A DNA stretch of 18,422 nt from Bacilli bacterium (GCA_022774485.1 JALFLX010000080.1:1-18422), one strand, 5' to 3'; positions 8,358-15,686 are shown, numbered from the stretch's first letter. The notes: a model not told the origin generated them from the sequence alone. Numbers and translations: made by a program.

Positions 8358-10280
8358 TCACATTGCCAAATCGAGATCCGCGTAGAGTTTTAAAAGCTCT
8401 TGCTCGACTTCCTCGATGTTCTTCTCTAAAACTTTCATCTTAGAGGGATCTGTGTAATTCTCTTCGAGATAACAAGCGTCAGTGAGTTCTTTTTTCTTCT
8501 TCTCTGCACGATCGATCTTCTCTAGGATTTTCTCAGGAGATTCTCTTGTCAACCTTGTCTTCTTCACGACAGGTGTCTTCTCTTTTTCCACACGAGCTTG
8601 TTTTTCTTTCTCAAGGCGTTTTTGCTTCTCTTCTTCCTCTAATTTTTCCCGTTCTTCCTGCATGATTTTACTGAGTTGTCTCTCTTTAAACTCAGAGTAG
8701 GGACCTTCGTAATAATACCCTTTTTGATGGTAGAGATAGAGCACTTTGTTACATGTCTTATCGATGAAGTCACGGTTGTGAGAGATGATGACAAGAGTTC
8801 CTTCATAATCATTTAAAGCATCAATCAGCTCAGAAATCGCCATCATGTCAAGATGGTTTGTCGGCTCATCTAAGAGCAGAAGATCGTAATTCTCTAACGA
8901 GAGCTGAAGGATTTCCACTCTCATCAACTCGCCTCCGGATAAATCGCAGAGTCTCTTCTCATTCGATTCCTCATAGGAGAATCCGTATCTTCCTAATCCA
9001 CCGTAGATGTCTTTGTTTTCCATCCTGGGATATCGATTTCTGAAATGTTCAAACAGTGTCTCTTCTGAAGAATAAGAACGGATATCCTGCTTCAAAACAC
9101 CAAGGCTCATATGGAAATACCGGCGGATTGAACCAGCGTAAGGAGCAAGCTCATCCATCAGCACTTTTCCAAAGGTGGACTTTCCGATTCCGTTTGCGCC
9201 CATTACTGCAAGATGGTCTTTTCCAAAGAGAGTGAAGGTGAGATGCTCAATCAAAGGCTTATCGTATCCGACTGAGACATCGTTGAAATCCATCAGTTTC
9301 TTTCCTTCTCGAATCTCACCTTTCAGGTCAATGGAAAGGCTTCTCTTCTCTCTGAGAGATGGATCGCTGATCCCGTTTTGATTGAGACGCTCTAATTTTT
9401 TCTGCCGGTCTCGCGCACGAGAAGCAAAGCGGGGCTTTGGCATATAAAACGTGATGAAACGCTCTAGTTTTTTTCTCTCTTCTTCCTGAGAGCGGAACTG
9501 CTCCAAGGCGCATTCATAACGTTCTCTTTTCATCCGTTGGAAGTTTTCATAAGTGGCGTGATACAAAGTAAACTCTCTGTTATCGAGATCTAAAATGTGG
9601 TCTGCCACTTTCTTCACAAAGGTAATATCGTGAGAGACAAAAAGGACAGCACCCGAGTAAGACGAGAGGTAATCCTCAAGCCACTCTATAGAAATAATAT
9701 CGAGATGGTTTGTCGGTTCATCCAAGATTAGCAAATCCGGATTCAACATGAGAAGCTTTGCAAAAGCGACTCTTGTCTTCTCACCACCAGAAAAACTTTT
9801 AATTTTTCTTTCACGGTCTTCTTTTGTAAAAGAGAACATGTTGAGAATCATGTCGATCTTATACTGGTAAGAATATCCATCCTTATTTTCAAAATCAGTA
9901 AGACGTCTCGAATATTCGTTTAACAGCGCTTCATTCTGAGGTTCCTGACTGATTCTTTCCGAGAGCTTATGAAGCTCTTTCTCTTCTTGTATCAGAGGTT
10001 GAAAGACATCCATCGCTTCTTCGTAAAGAGTGTTCTCCGGATTTTGAATGACATCCTGAGAAAGAGAACCGATGGTGAGTCCTTTTGAAGTGATAATCTG
10101 TCCTTGGCTTGATTCCATCTGACCGAGAATCATTTTAATCAAGGTTGTCTTTCCAGTGCCGTTTGGTCCTAAAATTGCAGTTCGATCATTTTTTCTCACC
10201 ACAAAAGAGACCGGCTCAAAAAGCCGCTGTCCAGAGAATTCCTTTGTTAACCCTTGAACAGATAAAATCACTTCGTTCAT
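8358..10280 (-). CDS. ABC-F family ATPase (two ATP-binding domains, no membrane domain)
   Basis: A soluble ABC-F protein of 640 residues, expected to bind the ribosomal E site and regulate or rescue translation; some relatives give antibiotic resistance, but nothing here shows that. NBD1 has Walker A GPNGTGKT (38-45), signature FSGGE and Walker B LLILDEPTNHLD. A charged linker (about 245-300, rich in Arg/Glu) is in the place of the ribosome-probing P-site tRNA-interaction motif. NBD2 has Walker A GANGIGKS (from 361), signature LSGGE and LLLLDEPTNHLD. The last ~100 residues are a Lys/Glu coiled coil of the Uup/YdiF type. Size and layout fit housekeeping YdiF/YheS-like members better than short resistance types. 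The ATG is 2 bp after the pdp stop, with no proper Shine-Dalgarno, so translation is probably coupled to pdp. Stop codon is TGA. Confidence 0.93.
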   Translation of the reverse strand: MNEVILSVQGLTKEFSGQRLFEPVSFVVRKNDRTAILGPNGTGKTTLIKMILGQMESSQGQIITSKGLTIGSLSQDVIQNPENTLYEEAMDVFQPLIQEEKELHKLSERISQEPQNEALLNEYSRRLTDFENKDGYSYQYKIDMILNMFSFTKEDRERKIKSFSGGEKTRVAFAKLLMLNPDLLILDEPTNHLDIISIEWLEDYLSSYSGAVLFVSHDITFVKKVADHILDLDNREFTLYHATYENFQRMKRERYECALEQFRSQEEERKKLERFITFYMPKPRFASRARDRQKKLERLNQNGISDPSLREKRSLSIDLKGEIREGKKLMDFNDVSVGYDKPLIEHLTFTLFGKDHLAVMGANGIGKSTFGKVLMDELAPYAGSIRRYFHMSLGVLKQDIRSYSSEETLFEHFRNRYPRMENKDIYGGLGRYGFSYEESNEKRLCDLSGGELMRVEILQLSLENYDLLLLDEPTNHLDMMAISELIDALNDYEGTLVIISHNRDFIDKTCNKVLYLYHQKGYYYEGPYSEFKERQLSKIMQEEREKLEEEEKQKRLEKEKQARVEKEKTPVVKKTRLTRESPEKILEKIDRAEKKKKELTDACYLEENYTDPSKMKVLEKNIEEVEQELLKLYADLDLAM

Positions 10281-10282
10281 AT

Positions 10283-11626
10283 CTAATTTTCTTTTTCGTA
10301 AATAAACTGTTTTGTCTTTTTGTTGTAAGAGATTCTCTCTTCCACAACCGGAGGAACCGGAACAGGATGATCTGAGAGATCGAAATAGTTCAACACATCA
10401 GAGACAAGGTTCTGCATGTTTGGTCTCTCAGAATACATGGTCAAAAGAAGATCGCCTTTATTGACCTGGTCTCCAATTTTCTTATTGAGGATGATACCAG
10501 CGCTTGGATCAATCAGATCCTCAGCAGTCTCTCTGCCAGCGCCTAACTTCATCGATAACAACCCTAATTCCATGGTCTTGATTCCAGAGACATAACCGCT
10601 CTTTAAGGATTTGACTGGAATCTTATACATCGCAGTCGGGAACTTTGCTGGATTCTCAATATAGCTCACATCACCGCCCTGAGCTTTGATAAAATTCTTC
10701 AAGTAGCGAAGAGCAGAACCAGAGGTGATTGTCTGCTTTAAGGCAGCGACAGCTTTCTCTCTGTCATCAAAGATTTTAGCCTGCAAAAGCATTGTTGCGC
10801 CCGAAGAAAGACATAAGTCAACAAAGTCTTTCGGGCCTTTTCCATTGAGAGTATCAATCGCCTCTTTCACCTCTAAGGAATTACCGATGGCTAAGCCTAA
10901 AGGCTGATTCATACTGGTGATTTCAGCTCTGACATCGCGGTTGAAGTTATTGCCAATCTTCACCATGAGCTTAGCAAGTTCCTCTGCATCTTCTTTGCGG
11001 TGCATGAAAGCTCCGCTTCCATATTTGACATCTAAGAGGATACAATCGCAACCGCTAGCTAACTTTTTGCTCATGATAGAAGAAGCGATTAACGGCATCG
11101 AATCAACAGTCGCTGTGACATCTCTCAACGCGTATAGTTTCTTATCAGCAGGATCGATCGACTTGCTCTGACCGATAATGGCGATACCATTCTTCGTGAC
11201 AAGGTCGATAAATTCATGAGGATTGATCTCAATTCTCATTCCAGGAATCGCTTCTAATTTATCTAAAGTTCCGCCGGTGAAACCTAATCCACGGCCAGAC
11301 ATCTTAGCGACTTTCACGCCCAAAGCAGCAATCATCGGGCAGAGGGCAAGGCTTGTTTTATCTCCGACACCGCCGGTGGAATGCTTATCGCATTTCACAC
11401 CCGGAATCTTATTGAGGTTCATTAGCTCACCGGAATTCATCATCGCTTCTGTCAAGGCAAACGTCTCTTTTTCTGTCATGCCACAGAGACGAATCGCCAT
11501 CAAAAGAGCGGTGGTCTGATAATCTTTAATCTCTTCCGATACAACACCATCAATCCAGTATTGGATCTCTTCTTTGGTGAGCTCTTGACCGAGTTTTTTC
11601 TTTTCAATAATGCCGATAATATCCAT
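10283..11626 (-). CDS. pdp: Pyrimidine-nucleoside phosphorylase
   Basis: Cleaves uridine, deoxyuridine or thymidine with phosphate to the base and (deoxy)ribose-1-phosphate in cytosolic nucleoside salvage. Seen: N-terminal DIIGIIEKKKLGQELTKEEI, phosphate/nucleoside-binding KHSTGGVGDKTSL, the family signature SGRGLGFTGGTLDKLEAI, and a C-terminal barrel-sandwich domain with KLGAGRETAEDLIDPSAGI. At 447 residues it has the normal length (430-440). A longer frame exists to 11701, but the first 25 residues are not family-like; ATG at 11626 has GAGG seven to ten bases upstream and an extended -10 promoter just before it. It is the first gene of a two-gene operon with ABC-F. I cannot separate thymidine-specific DeoA from the broad Pdp by motif, but the Gram-positive context favours Pdp. 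Confidence 0.95.
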   Translation of the reverse strand: MDIIGIIEKKKLGQELTKEEIQYWIDGVVSEEIKDYQTTALLMAIRLCGMTEKETFALTEAMMNSGELMNLNKIPGVKCDKHSTGGVGDKTSLALCPMIAALGVKVAKMSGRGLGFTGGTLDKLEAIPGMRIEINPHEFIDLVTKNGIAIIGQSKSIDPADKKLYALRDVTATVDSMPLIASSIMSKKLASGCDCILLDVKYGSGAFMHRKEDAEELAKLMVKIGNNFNRDVRAEITSMNQPLGLAIGNSLEVKEAIDTLNGKGPKDFVDLCLSSGATMLLQAKIFDDREKAVAALKQTITSGSALRYLKNFIKAQGGDVSYIENPAKFPTAMYKIPVKSLKSGYVSGIKTMELGLLSMKLGAGRETAEDLIDPSAGIILNKKIGDQVNKGDLLLTMYSERPNMQNLVSDVLNYFDLSDHPVPVPPVVEERISYNKKTKQFIYEKEN

Positions 11627-11644
11627 AATTTCAACCTCTAAATC

Positions 11645-11650
11645 ATTATA
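11645..11650 (-). promoter_or_regulatory. Extended -10 promoter of the pdp/ABC-F operon
   Basis: The minus strand reads TGGTATAAT 18 bp before the pdp ATG: a consensus -10 with the TGn extension, which can replace a -35. No TTGACA-like box occurs at 16-18 bp upstream. It also rules out the longer pdp frame, whose start would lie upstream of the transcript. Confidence 0.65.
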
Positions 11651-11686
11651 CCACACCAAAAGAGTTCCTCTTCCTTTGATGAGGTC

Positions 11687-11717
11687 AAAAAAAGCCTGCA
11701 AGAATGAACTTACAGGC
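11687..11717 (-). terminator. Terminator of the 167-residue hypothetical gene
   Basis: Minus-strand GCCTGTAAG and CTTGCAGGC form a 9-bp stem (one G-U pair) with a 6-nt loop, followed by seven T. It begins 8 bp past the upstream stop codon, separating it from pdp. Confidence 0.9.
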
Positions 11718-11725
11718 GGAAAGAT

Positions 11726-12229
11726 TTAATCGAAATAGATGACAACCCAACGATCGTTCTCAAGGCCAGAGAGATTGTCGTAGACACGGATGAAGATAGA
11801 ATGTTCTCCAGTCTCCCCGATATAGTGGAGCGAAGAGTGCTGCGTGATGTAGATATACTCCTGATCATCGCTTGCCTCACCGTTGCAAGTAAGAGCCTTA
11901 TCTGCACGGAAATACTTTCTCGCTTTTCCGACAAGGGTGTATCCGCAGTTGCTCTTATCGTTAATCGGGATCTTTCTTCCATCCTTGTGGACGAAGAGAA
12001 TCTCCTGATCTTTCTCTAACACACCATGGAAACGATATTCTTCCCCTTCAAAGAAAGGAGATTGATGTCTCGACAACTGATATCTCAAATTTCCGAGAAC
12101 AAGGTAAACATCGACACCATCTTCAACTTCAACAGTCTTGCTCACCTCAGAAAGTGGTTTAGGATTAAGAGGTTTTGCATGCTTATCTGCTTTAGACTGG
12201 ACTGAAACTACCGTTCTTCTAGCTGACAT
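11726..12229 (-). CDS. Hypothetical protein, 167 residues, not recognised
   Basis: I do not recognise this protein. It has no signal peptide or membrane segment. The first ~30 residues are basic, Ser/Pro/Lys-rich and probably disordered; the rest (from about VDVYLVLGNLRYQL) alternates hydrophobic and polar residues like a beta-rich soluble domain. It has three Tyr/Phe-rich strands and ends GEHSIFIRVYDN...RWVVIYFD, loosely recalling a beta-sandwich, but that is a guess. GGAGG eight bases before ATG and its own strong terminator show a real, separately transcribed gene. It is divergent from the methyltransferase, with putative promoter elements in the short space between. An alternative overlapping frame (11710-11982) is a shadow. 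Confidence 0.75.
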   Translation of the reverse strand: MSARRTVVSVQSKADKHAKPLNPKPLSEVSKTVEVEDGVDVYLVLGNLRYQLSRHQSPFFEGEEYRFHGVLEKDQEILFVHKDGRKIPINDKSNCGYTLVGKARKYFRADKALTCNGEASDDQEYIYITQHSSLHYIGETGEHSIFIRVYDNLSGLENDRWVVIYFD

Positions 12230-12257
12230 AATGATTTCCTCCGCTTAGCTCACCTAT

Positions 12258-12287
12258 ATGATAGAATATTTCAAATTAAAAAGACAA
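12258..12287 (-). promoter_or_regulatory. Candidate promoter of the hypothetical gene
   Basis: On the minus strand TTGTCT (12282-12287) and TATCAT (12258-12263) are 18 bp apart, upstream of GGAGG and the ATG at 12229. They lie inside the region where the divergent methyltransferase gene must begin its transcript, so the two promoters would be back-to-back or overlapping. Confidence 0.4.
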
Positions 12288-12293
12288 AGAAAA

Positions 12294-13583
12294 ATGAACA
12301 ATGTCACAAAATCTGAGACACCTATTGGAAAAATCTCACTGCTCATCGACCAAGTGAAGGAATATTGCACTGAAAAGCAAGTAGAGCTGTTTTGCCAAGG
12401 GGCTATACAAAAACCAGTTGGAGGCTTGATTCGAAACACCAAATACAAGATTCCATTCGAAGAAAGCGCGATTCAAGATGAGAAAGATCCACTTCTTTTC
12501 CGCTTTGACAAAGAAGATCGCTTTGGAAAATATGTTGAGCATTTCATGGGCGCTTATTACATGCTTGATCCCTCTAGCGCCTCAATTTCATATTTCCTAA
12601 AAGACCTCTTGCCTCCTCATTTTATCTGTATGGATCTCTGCTCCGCCCCCGGTGGAAAATCGATATCTTTAGCGATGAGACGAGATGATGGCATTTTCTT
12701 ATGTAATGACATTTCATTCTCAAGAGCGAATGAGATTGGAAAAAATGCACAACGCCTCGGATTAGATAATCTCCTTACCATGTCTTTAGACTCACAAAAA
12801 ATCGAACTCCCCGGCCTTTTTGACTTGGTCTTATTAGATACTCCTTGCTCAGGAAGCGGTATGTTCCGCAAGGAACCGAAAATGTTAGAAGACTACAGTA
12901 TTGAAAAGATGATGAGACTTCTTCCGCTTCAAGAAAGCCTGTTAGAAAAAGCCTATGATCTCACCGCATCAGGTGGATATTTATGTTACAGCACTTGCTC
13001 TCTTTCTGTTCAAGAAGACGAAGCACAAATCGATAAATTTTTAAAGAAACATCCTGACATGTTTGAAATTAAAGTGGATAAGTTTGATACCATGGTAGAA
13101 GGAGAGTACGGATACCATTTCCTCCCTGGCATTTTCTCAGGAGAAGGAATCTATTTCTGTCTGTTGAGAAAAAAAGGAACAAAAAAGAGAAATTTCACTC
13201 CTCTTATCGAAAAGAAGGAAACCAGAGTAGATGGGAGAAGAGTTTTCCAGATAAAAAAAGGGACTTATCTTGTCAGAGAGATGTTCCAAGAGTGGAAGGA
13301 CCTTCCTTTTCTTGCTCCGGGATTGAAGTATCTTGATGACTCTCCCTATCAAAAGTGCAAATATGACCACGCCGCCTCAAAGCTGTTAAGCTCTGTGCCA
13401 AAACTTCCTGTCACAAGAGAGCAAGCGATATCCTATGCGAGCGGGAACGAAGTAATTCTCAAAGAAAAACAAGATGGATTGATTATTCTCACCTATCAGG
13501 GCGTACCTCTCGGCTTTGGAAAAGCAGTCCAAAATAGAGTTAAAAATTACCTACCAAAAGGGCTTCGGGAAATGGTGATTTAG
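12294..13583 (+). CDS. RsmB/RsmF/NSUN-family RNA (cytosine-C5) methyltransferase
   Basis: SAM-dependent methylation of cytosine C5, probably in rRNA (RsmF-like). Numbered from ATG 12294 (429 residues): SAM-binding motif I CSAPGGK (from 116), acidic NDIS, motif IV DTPCSGSGMFRKEP with Cys185, and motif VI CYSTCSL with Cys235. The two cysteines are those used by the family: the motif VI one attacks C6, the motif IV one releases the product. The C-terminal ~150 residues (SKLLSSVPKLPV..., LGFGKAVQNRVKNYLPKGLR) look like the PUA-like RNA-binding part of RsmF/YebU proteins. An upstream in-frame ATG at 12258 would add 12 residues but has no ribosome site; neither start has a good one, so the start is uncertain. 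I would not assign the exact target base. Confidence 0.9.
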   Translation: MNNVTKSETPIGKISLLIDQVKEYCTEKQVELFCQGAIQKPVGGLIRNTKYKIPFEESAIQDEKDPLLFRFDKEDRFGKYVEHFMGAYYMLDPSSASISYFLKDLLPPHFICMDLCSAPGGKSISLAMRRDDGIFLCNDISFSRANEIGKNAQRLGLDNLLTMSLDSQKIELPGLFDLVLLDTPCSGSGMFRKEPKMLEDYSIEKMMRLLPLQESLLEKAYDLTASGGYLCYSTCSLSVQEDEAQIDKFLKKHPDMFEIKVDKFDTMVEGEYGYHFLPGIFSGEGIYFCLLRKKGTKKRNFTPLIEKKETRVDGRRVFQIKKGTYLVREMFQEWKDLPFLAPGLKYLDDSPYQKCKYDHAASKLLSSVPKLPVTREQAISYASGNEVILKEKQDGLIILTYQGVPLGFGKAVQNRVKNYLPKGLREMVI

Positions 13584-13606
13584 TTTTTTCTATCTCAAAT
13601 GAACCG

Positions 13607-13634
13607 ATAGAAAAGACTCATGTTTTCTATTTTT
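13607..13634 (+). terminator. AT-rich terminator after the methyltransferase gene
   Basis: ATAGAAAA (13607-13614) and TTTTCTAT (13623-13630) form an 8-bp stem with 8-nt loop, followed by TTTT. The left arm can pair instead with TTTTCTATC at 13586-13594, right after the stop codon, making two exclusive hairpins. The stem is weak because it is nearly all A-U. Confidence 0.45.
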
Positions 13635-13678
13635 CAATAGTTGTCATTTTGTTGAAAAAACGCATTCTCAAAGATAAG

Positions 13679-13704
13679 AAAAAACGGTACAAATTCATGT
13701 ACCG
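13679..13704 (-). terminator. Terminator of the DUF4143 ATPase/small-gene unit
   Basis: Minus-strand CGGTACA and TGTACCG form a perfect 7-bp stem with a 6-nt loop, followed by TTTTTTCTT. The only minus-strand genes upstream are the decayed gene ending near 13767 and the ATPase ending at 14053, implying one transcript spans both. Confidence 0.85.
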
Positions 13705-13766
13705 CCTTGATAATCGATATGTGTTAGTAGAGCAATTTAATACAATTTGGCATACCCATCTGGCTT

Positions 13767-14049
13767 TTAGCTTATCTTTCTGATTACATAAAATTTATTA
13801 AGTGTTTTATCAAACAATCCAATAACCATTTTATTATTATAATCCTCCAAGGAATGTTTACTAAATCTTCAATCCCATAAATCGTTTACTTTGGAAACAT
13901 CCATCGTTTCCTTATAGGACTCACAAAACGAAATATAGGTTCTTCGACTATCGTTGTAGTAGGTTACGGAATAGTTTTTGCCATCAAAAATAATTCAATT
14001 TCACGTCTGGTTCTTATTAACTCCTCTAATTCTTTTTTGTCATGGTCAT
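13767..14049 (-). pseudogene. Broken small gene downstream of the DUF4143 ATPase
   Basis: No intact frame exists here, yet protein-like sequence continues on the minus strand across frames. After ATG 14043 (or TTG 14056, overlapping the ATPase stop) one reads KKELEELIRTRREIELF, then after a one-base shift at a run of five T (plus 13986-13990) FDGKNYSVTYYNDSRRTYIS, FCESYKETMDVSKVNDLWD, an in-frame TGA (13869-13871), and RFSKHSLEDYNNKMVIGLFD...NKFYVIRKIS ending TAA at 13767. A run of six A (plus 14033-14038) also needs one extra base to join the ATG frame. The rebuilt ~95-residue protein resembles small uncharacterised Bacillota proteins of the 'REIEF-x-Y-x-GKxYS' type; that is memory-based. 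Decay is likeliest, but two lesions are in homopolymers and could be sequencing errors. Confidence 0.6.
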
Positions 14050-14052
14050 TCC

Positions 14053-15342
14053 TCAATCCTTGAGACAATTGATGGGTACGATGTAGATGTTATCATCGGC
14101 TCTATAACAATTTCCATGGCTGGTCAATACCATGGAATATTTTGGCAATTTGAGATTGTTTCTTTCCATGTTATCTCTGAAACGACGTAAGGAAGATATG
14201 CCGGCTTGAATGTTTTCTTCACTTGCAATTTTGATTTCGATGGCAGCGTAATCTCCATTTGCTAATTCGACGATGGCATCAACCTCAAGACCATTGCTGT
14301 CACGATAATGTTTCAAAGTAGCATTTATGCTATCACAGTAGACAGCCAAATCTCTGACTGCCAAGTCTTCAAAGAAGAATCCCATGGAACGTAAATCATT
14401 GAGTAAATCCATTGACTTGATATTTAAAGCGGCTAAGGCAATGGACGGATCAAAGAAATGGTGCGTAGGAGTGCTTCTGACACTGACAGAGGAACGTAGA
14501 TTGAGATTCCACGCAGGCATATCATAAATGATAAATAAGTCTTTCAAGGTTTTCACATATTGATCAAAGGTATCTTCATCTAACTTTTCTCTTTCTCCTG
14601 AAGAGAGGATGTCTCTGATCATACTTGATTTCTTAGCTTCTGTAGAAATGTTACGAGCATATTCTTTTAGAATAAGCTTCAATAAATCGATGTTCTTGTT
14701 TTTTAGGAAAACGGCAAATTCGTCACTTTCATCTTCTTTGGTGAAAAGACCATCATAATAGTTTTGAGTGACATCCATTGCATATTCCTGTTGCGCTTTT
14801 AATGCCATTGGCCAACCGCCTCTGCATAATAGTTGAGCAACATCAGTTAAAGAAAAAGGATTCTCTTCCCTAGATAATGTTTGAGAGGAGTTGAATGGCC
14901 TCTCGAATAGTCCACTTAAAGAAACTCTGCCATTAGATTCATTTGATTCAAAAAGAGAAAATGGACGCATGATGAGTTTGGATATTCTCCCTGCACCAGA
15001 GTGCTGAATTTCTTCTGTATCTATCGGAGTGGTACTTCCGGTAATGATATATTTTCCGAATTGATAGTCATCATCTAAGTCAGATTTGATTAGATTCCAA
15101 AGTTCCGGAACTTTTTGCCATTCGTCGATTAAGTGGGGTTCTTCCCCAATCAAACAAGATTGTGGATCAGCCTTGCCTAAACGTATTGCATTAGTAGTTA
15201 TTAATTTCGTTTCAGACTTGGCAAACCTTTCACAGGTGGTTGTCTTACCACAAAACTTCGGTCCGCTGACCAAGATGCATCCAATGGAGTGTAATTTTCT
15301 CTCAAGTTGTTTATCAATTAATCGTGGATAATATTTTTTCAT
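14053..15342 (-). CDS. DUF4143-type P-loop ATPase (archaeal/bacterial AAA_14 plus nuclease-like domain)
   Basis: The 429-residue protein has the standard order of this family. N-terminal P-loop domain: YPRLIDKQLERKL, Walker A GPKFCGKT (27-34), Walker B HLIDEWQ and sensor-like YIITGSTTP, then RPFSLFES. C-terminal DUF4143: KDLFIIYDMPAW, HHFFDPSIALAAL, and GLEVDAIVEL...YAAIEIK, which keeps the E/D...E-x-K arrangement of PD-(D/E)XK nuclease-like folds. Function in the family is not settled; such genes are common, often multicopy and laterally moved, and are sometimes linked to defence or toxin-antitoxin-like loci. The frame opens to 15486, but AAGGGGG eight bases before ATG 15342 and a strong promoter inside the longer frame fix the shorter start. 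Codon choice is more A/T-ending than in the neighbouring glycan genes. It stops at TGA. Confidence 0.9.
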   Translation of the reverse strand: MKKYYPRLIDKQLERKLHSIGCILVSGPKFCGKTTTCERFAKSETKLITTNAIRLGKADPQSCLIGEEPHLIDEWQKVPELWNLIKSDLDDDYQFGKYIITGSTTPIDTEEIQHSGAGRISKLIMRPFSLFESNESNGRVSLSGLFERPFNSSQTLSREENPFSLTDVAQLLCRGGWPMALKAQQEYAMDVTQNYYDGLFTKEDESDEFAVFLKNKNIDLLKLILKEYARNISTEAKKSSMIRDILSSGEREKLDEDTFDQYVKTLKDLFIIYDMPAWNLNLRSSVSVRSTPTHHFFDPSIALAALNIKSMDLLNDLRSMGFFFEDLAVRDLAVYCDSINATLKHYRDSNGLEVDAIVELANGDYAAIEIKIASEENIQAGISSLRRFRDNMERNNLKLPKYSMVLTSHGNCYRADDNIYIVPINCLKD

Positions 15343-15359
15343 TGTGATTATCCCCCTTG

Positions 15360-15446
15360 ATTCGGTGTTTTGAATAATTATAATTCGGTGTTTTGAATAA
15401 GTCAAAGTCGGAAAATTAAATAAATCAAATTCGGTGTTTTGAATAA
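15360..15446. repeat. Array of 18-bp repeats phased at 23 bp over the DUF4143 promoter
   Basis: ATTCGGTGTTTTGAATAA occurs exactly at 15360-15377, 15383-15400 and 15429-15446. Starts are 23 and 46 (2 x 23) bp apart. The empty slot, 15406-15423, holds a degenerate copy matching at 12 of 18 positions, including TCGG and AATAA. A further 3' half (ATGAATAG) falls in the next slot at 15462-15469. Each intact unit has dyad ends ATTC/GAAT. Unit two fills the -35/-10 spacer and unit one covers the expected transcription start, so these look like operators for a repressor, perhaps self-made or encoded elsewhere. Confidence 0.85.
15377..15405 (-). promoter_or_regulatory. Strong sigma-70 promoter of the DUF4143 ATPase gene
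   Basis: On the minus strand TTGACT (15400-15405) and TATAAT (15377-15382) are exactly 17 bp apart. Transcription should begin near 15370, giving a leader of about 28 bases with AAGGGGG before ATG 15342. The spacer is almost exactly one 18-bp repeat of the array. Confidence 0.85.
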
Positions 15447-15558
15447 TTCCTCGAATGAAAAATGAATAGTAACTATGCATGTCCAAACATTTTTCCTATT
15501 GATACGTTGCTTTGCTTTTAAATAATGTGAGTACATAAGTAGGACTATTTTTGCAAAG

Positions 15559-15597
15559 AAAAAAAGGCTTGATACGTTGTTTCTACTGTATCAAACC
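15559..15597 (-). terminator. Terminator of the tRNA transcription unit
   Basis: Minus-strand GGTTTGATAC pairs with GTATCAAGCC (10 bp, one G-U), 12-nt loop, followed by seven T. It lies 13 bp beyond the tRNA-Thr CCA end. The stretch 15447-15558 otherwise holds nothing I can identify. Confidence 0.9.
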
Positions 15598-15610
15598 TAT
15601 GTTTTCGATA

Positions 15611-15686
15611 TGGTGCCAACTGCCGGACTTGAACCAGCCACCTACTGATTACAAATCAGTTGCTCTACCGGATGAGCTAAGTTGGC
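15611..15686 (-). tRNA. tRNA-Thr (anticodon UGU)
   Basis: A full cloverleaf of 76 nt with encoded CCA. The acceptor stem is GCCAACT/AGTTGGC (7 bp), discriminator A; the anticodon loop TTTGTAA gives anticodon TGT, reading ACA and by wobble other Thr codons. The T-arm has the normal TTCAAGT loop. It is the second gene of a two-tRNA unit, 5 bp after tRNA-Val. Confidence 0.97.

Noticed and set aside
11627..11701. 25-residue N-terminal extension of pyrimidine-nucleoside phosphorylase
   Set aside because: It covers the extended -10 promoter and the ribosome site of ATG 11626, and is not family-like.
13767..14056. TGA read as Trp (alternative code), suggested by the in-frame TGA in the small gene
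   Set aside because: ABC-F and the DUF4143 gene both end properly at TGA with family-like C-termini, conserved Trp residues all use TGG, and the small gene also has frame changes. Standard code with decay fits better.
15360..15446. CRISPR array
   Set aside because: Repeats of 18 bp with only 5-bp gaps and one degenerate unit; spacers are far too short and no cas genes are present. Operator array fits better.
15343..15486. 48-residue N-terminal extension of the DUF4143 ATPase
   Set aside because: It translates the 23-bp repeat array and contains the promoter; the strong ribosome site and family-like start are at ATG 15342.
15499..15579. Repeat TTGATACGTTG at 15499-15509 and 15569-15579
   Set aside because: Only 11 bp, two copies, the second being one arm of the tRNA terminator; could be chance or a terminator remnant.
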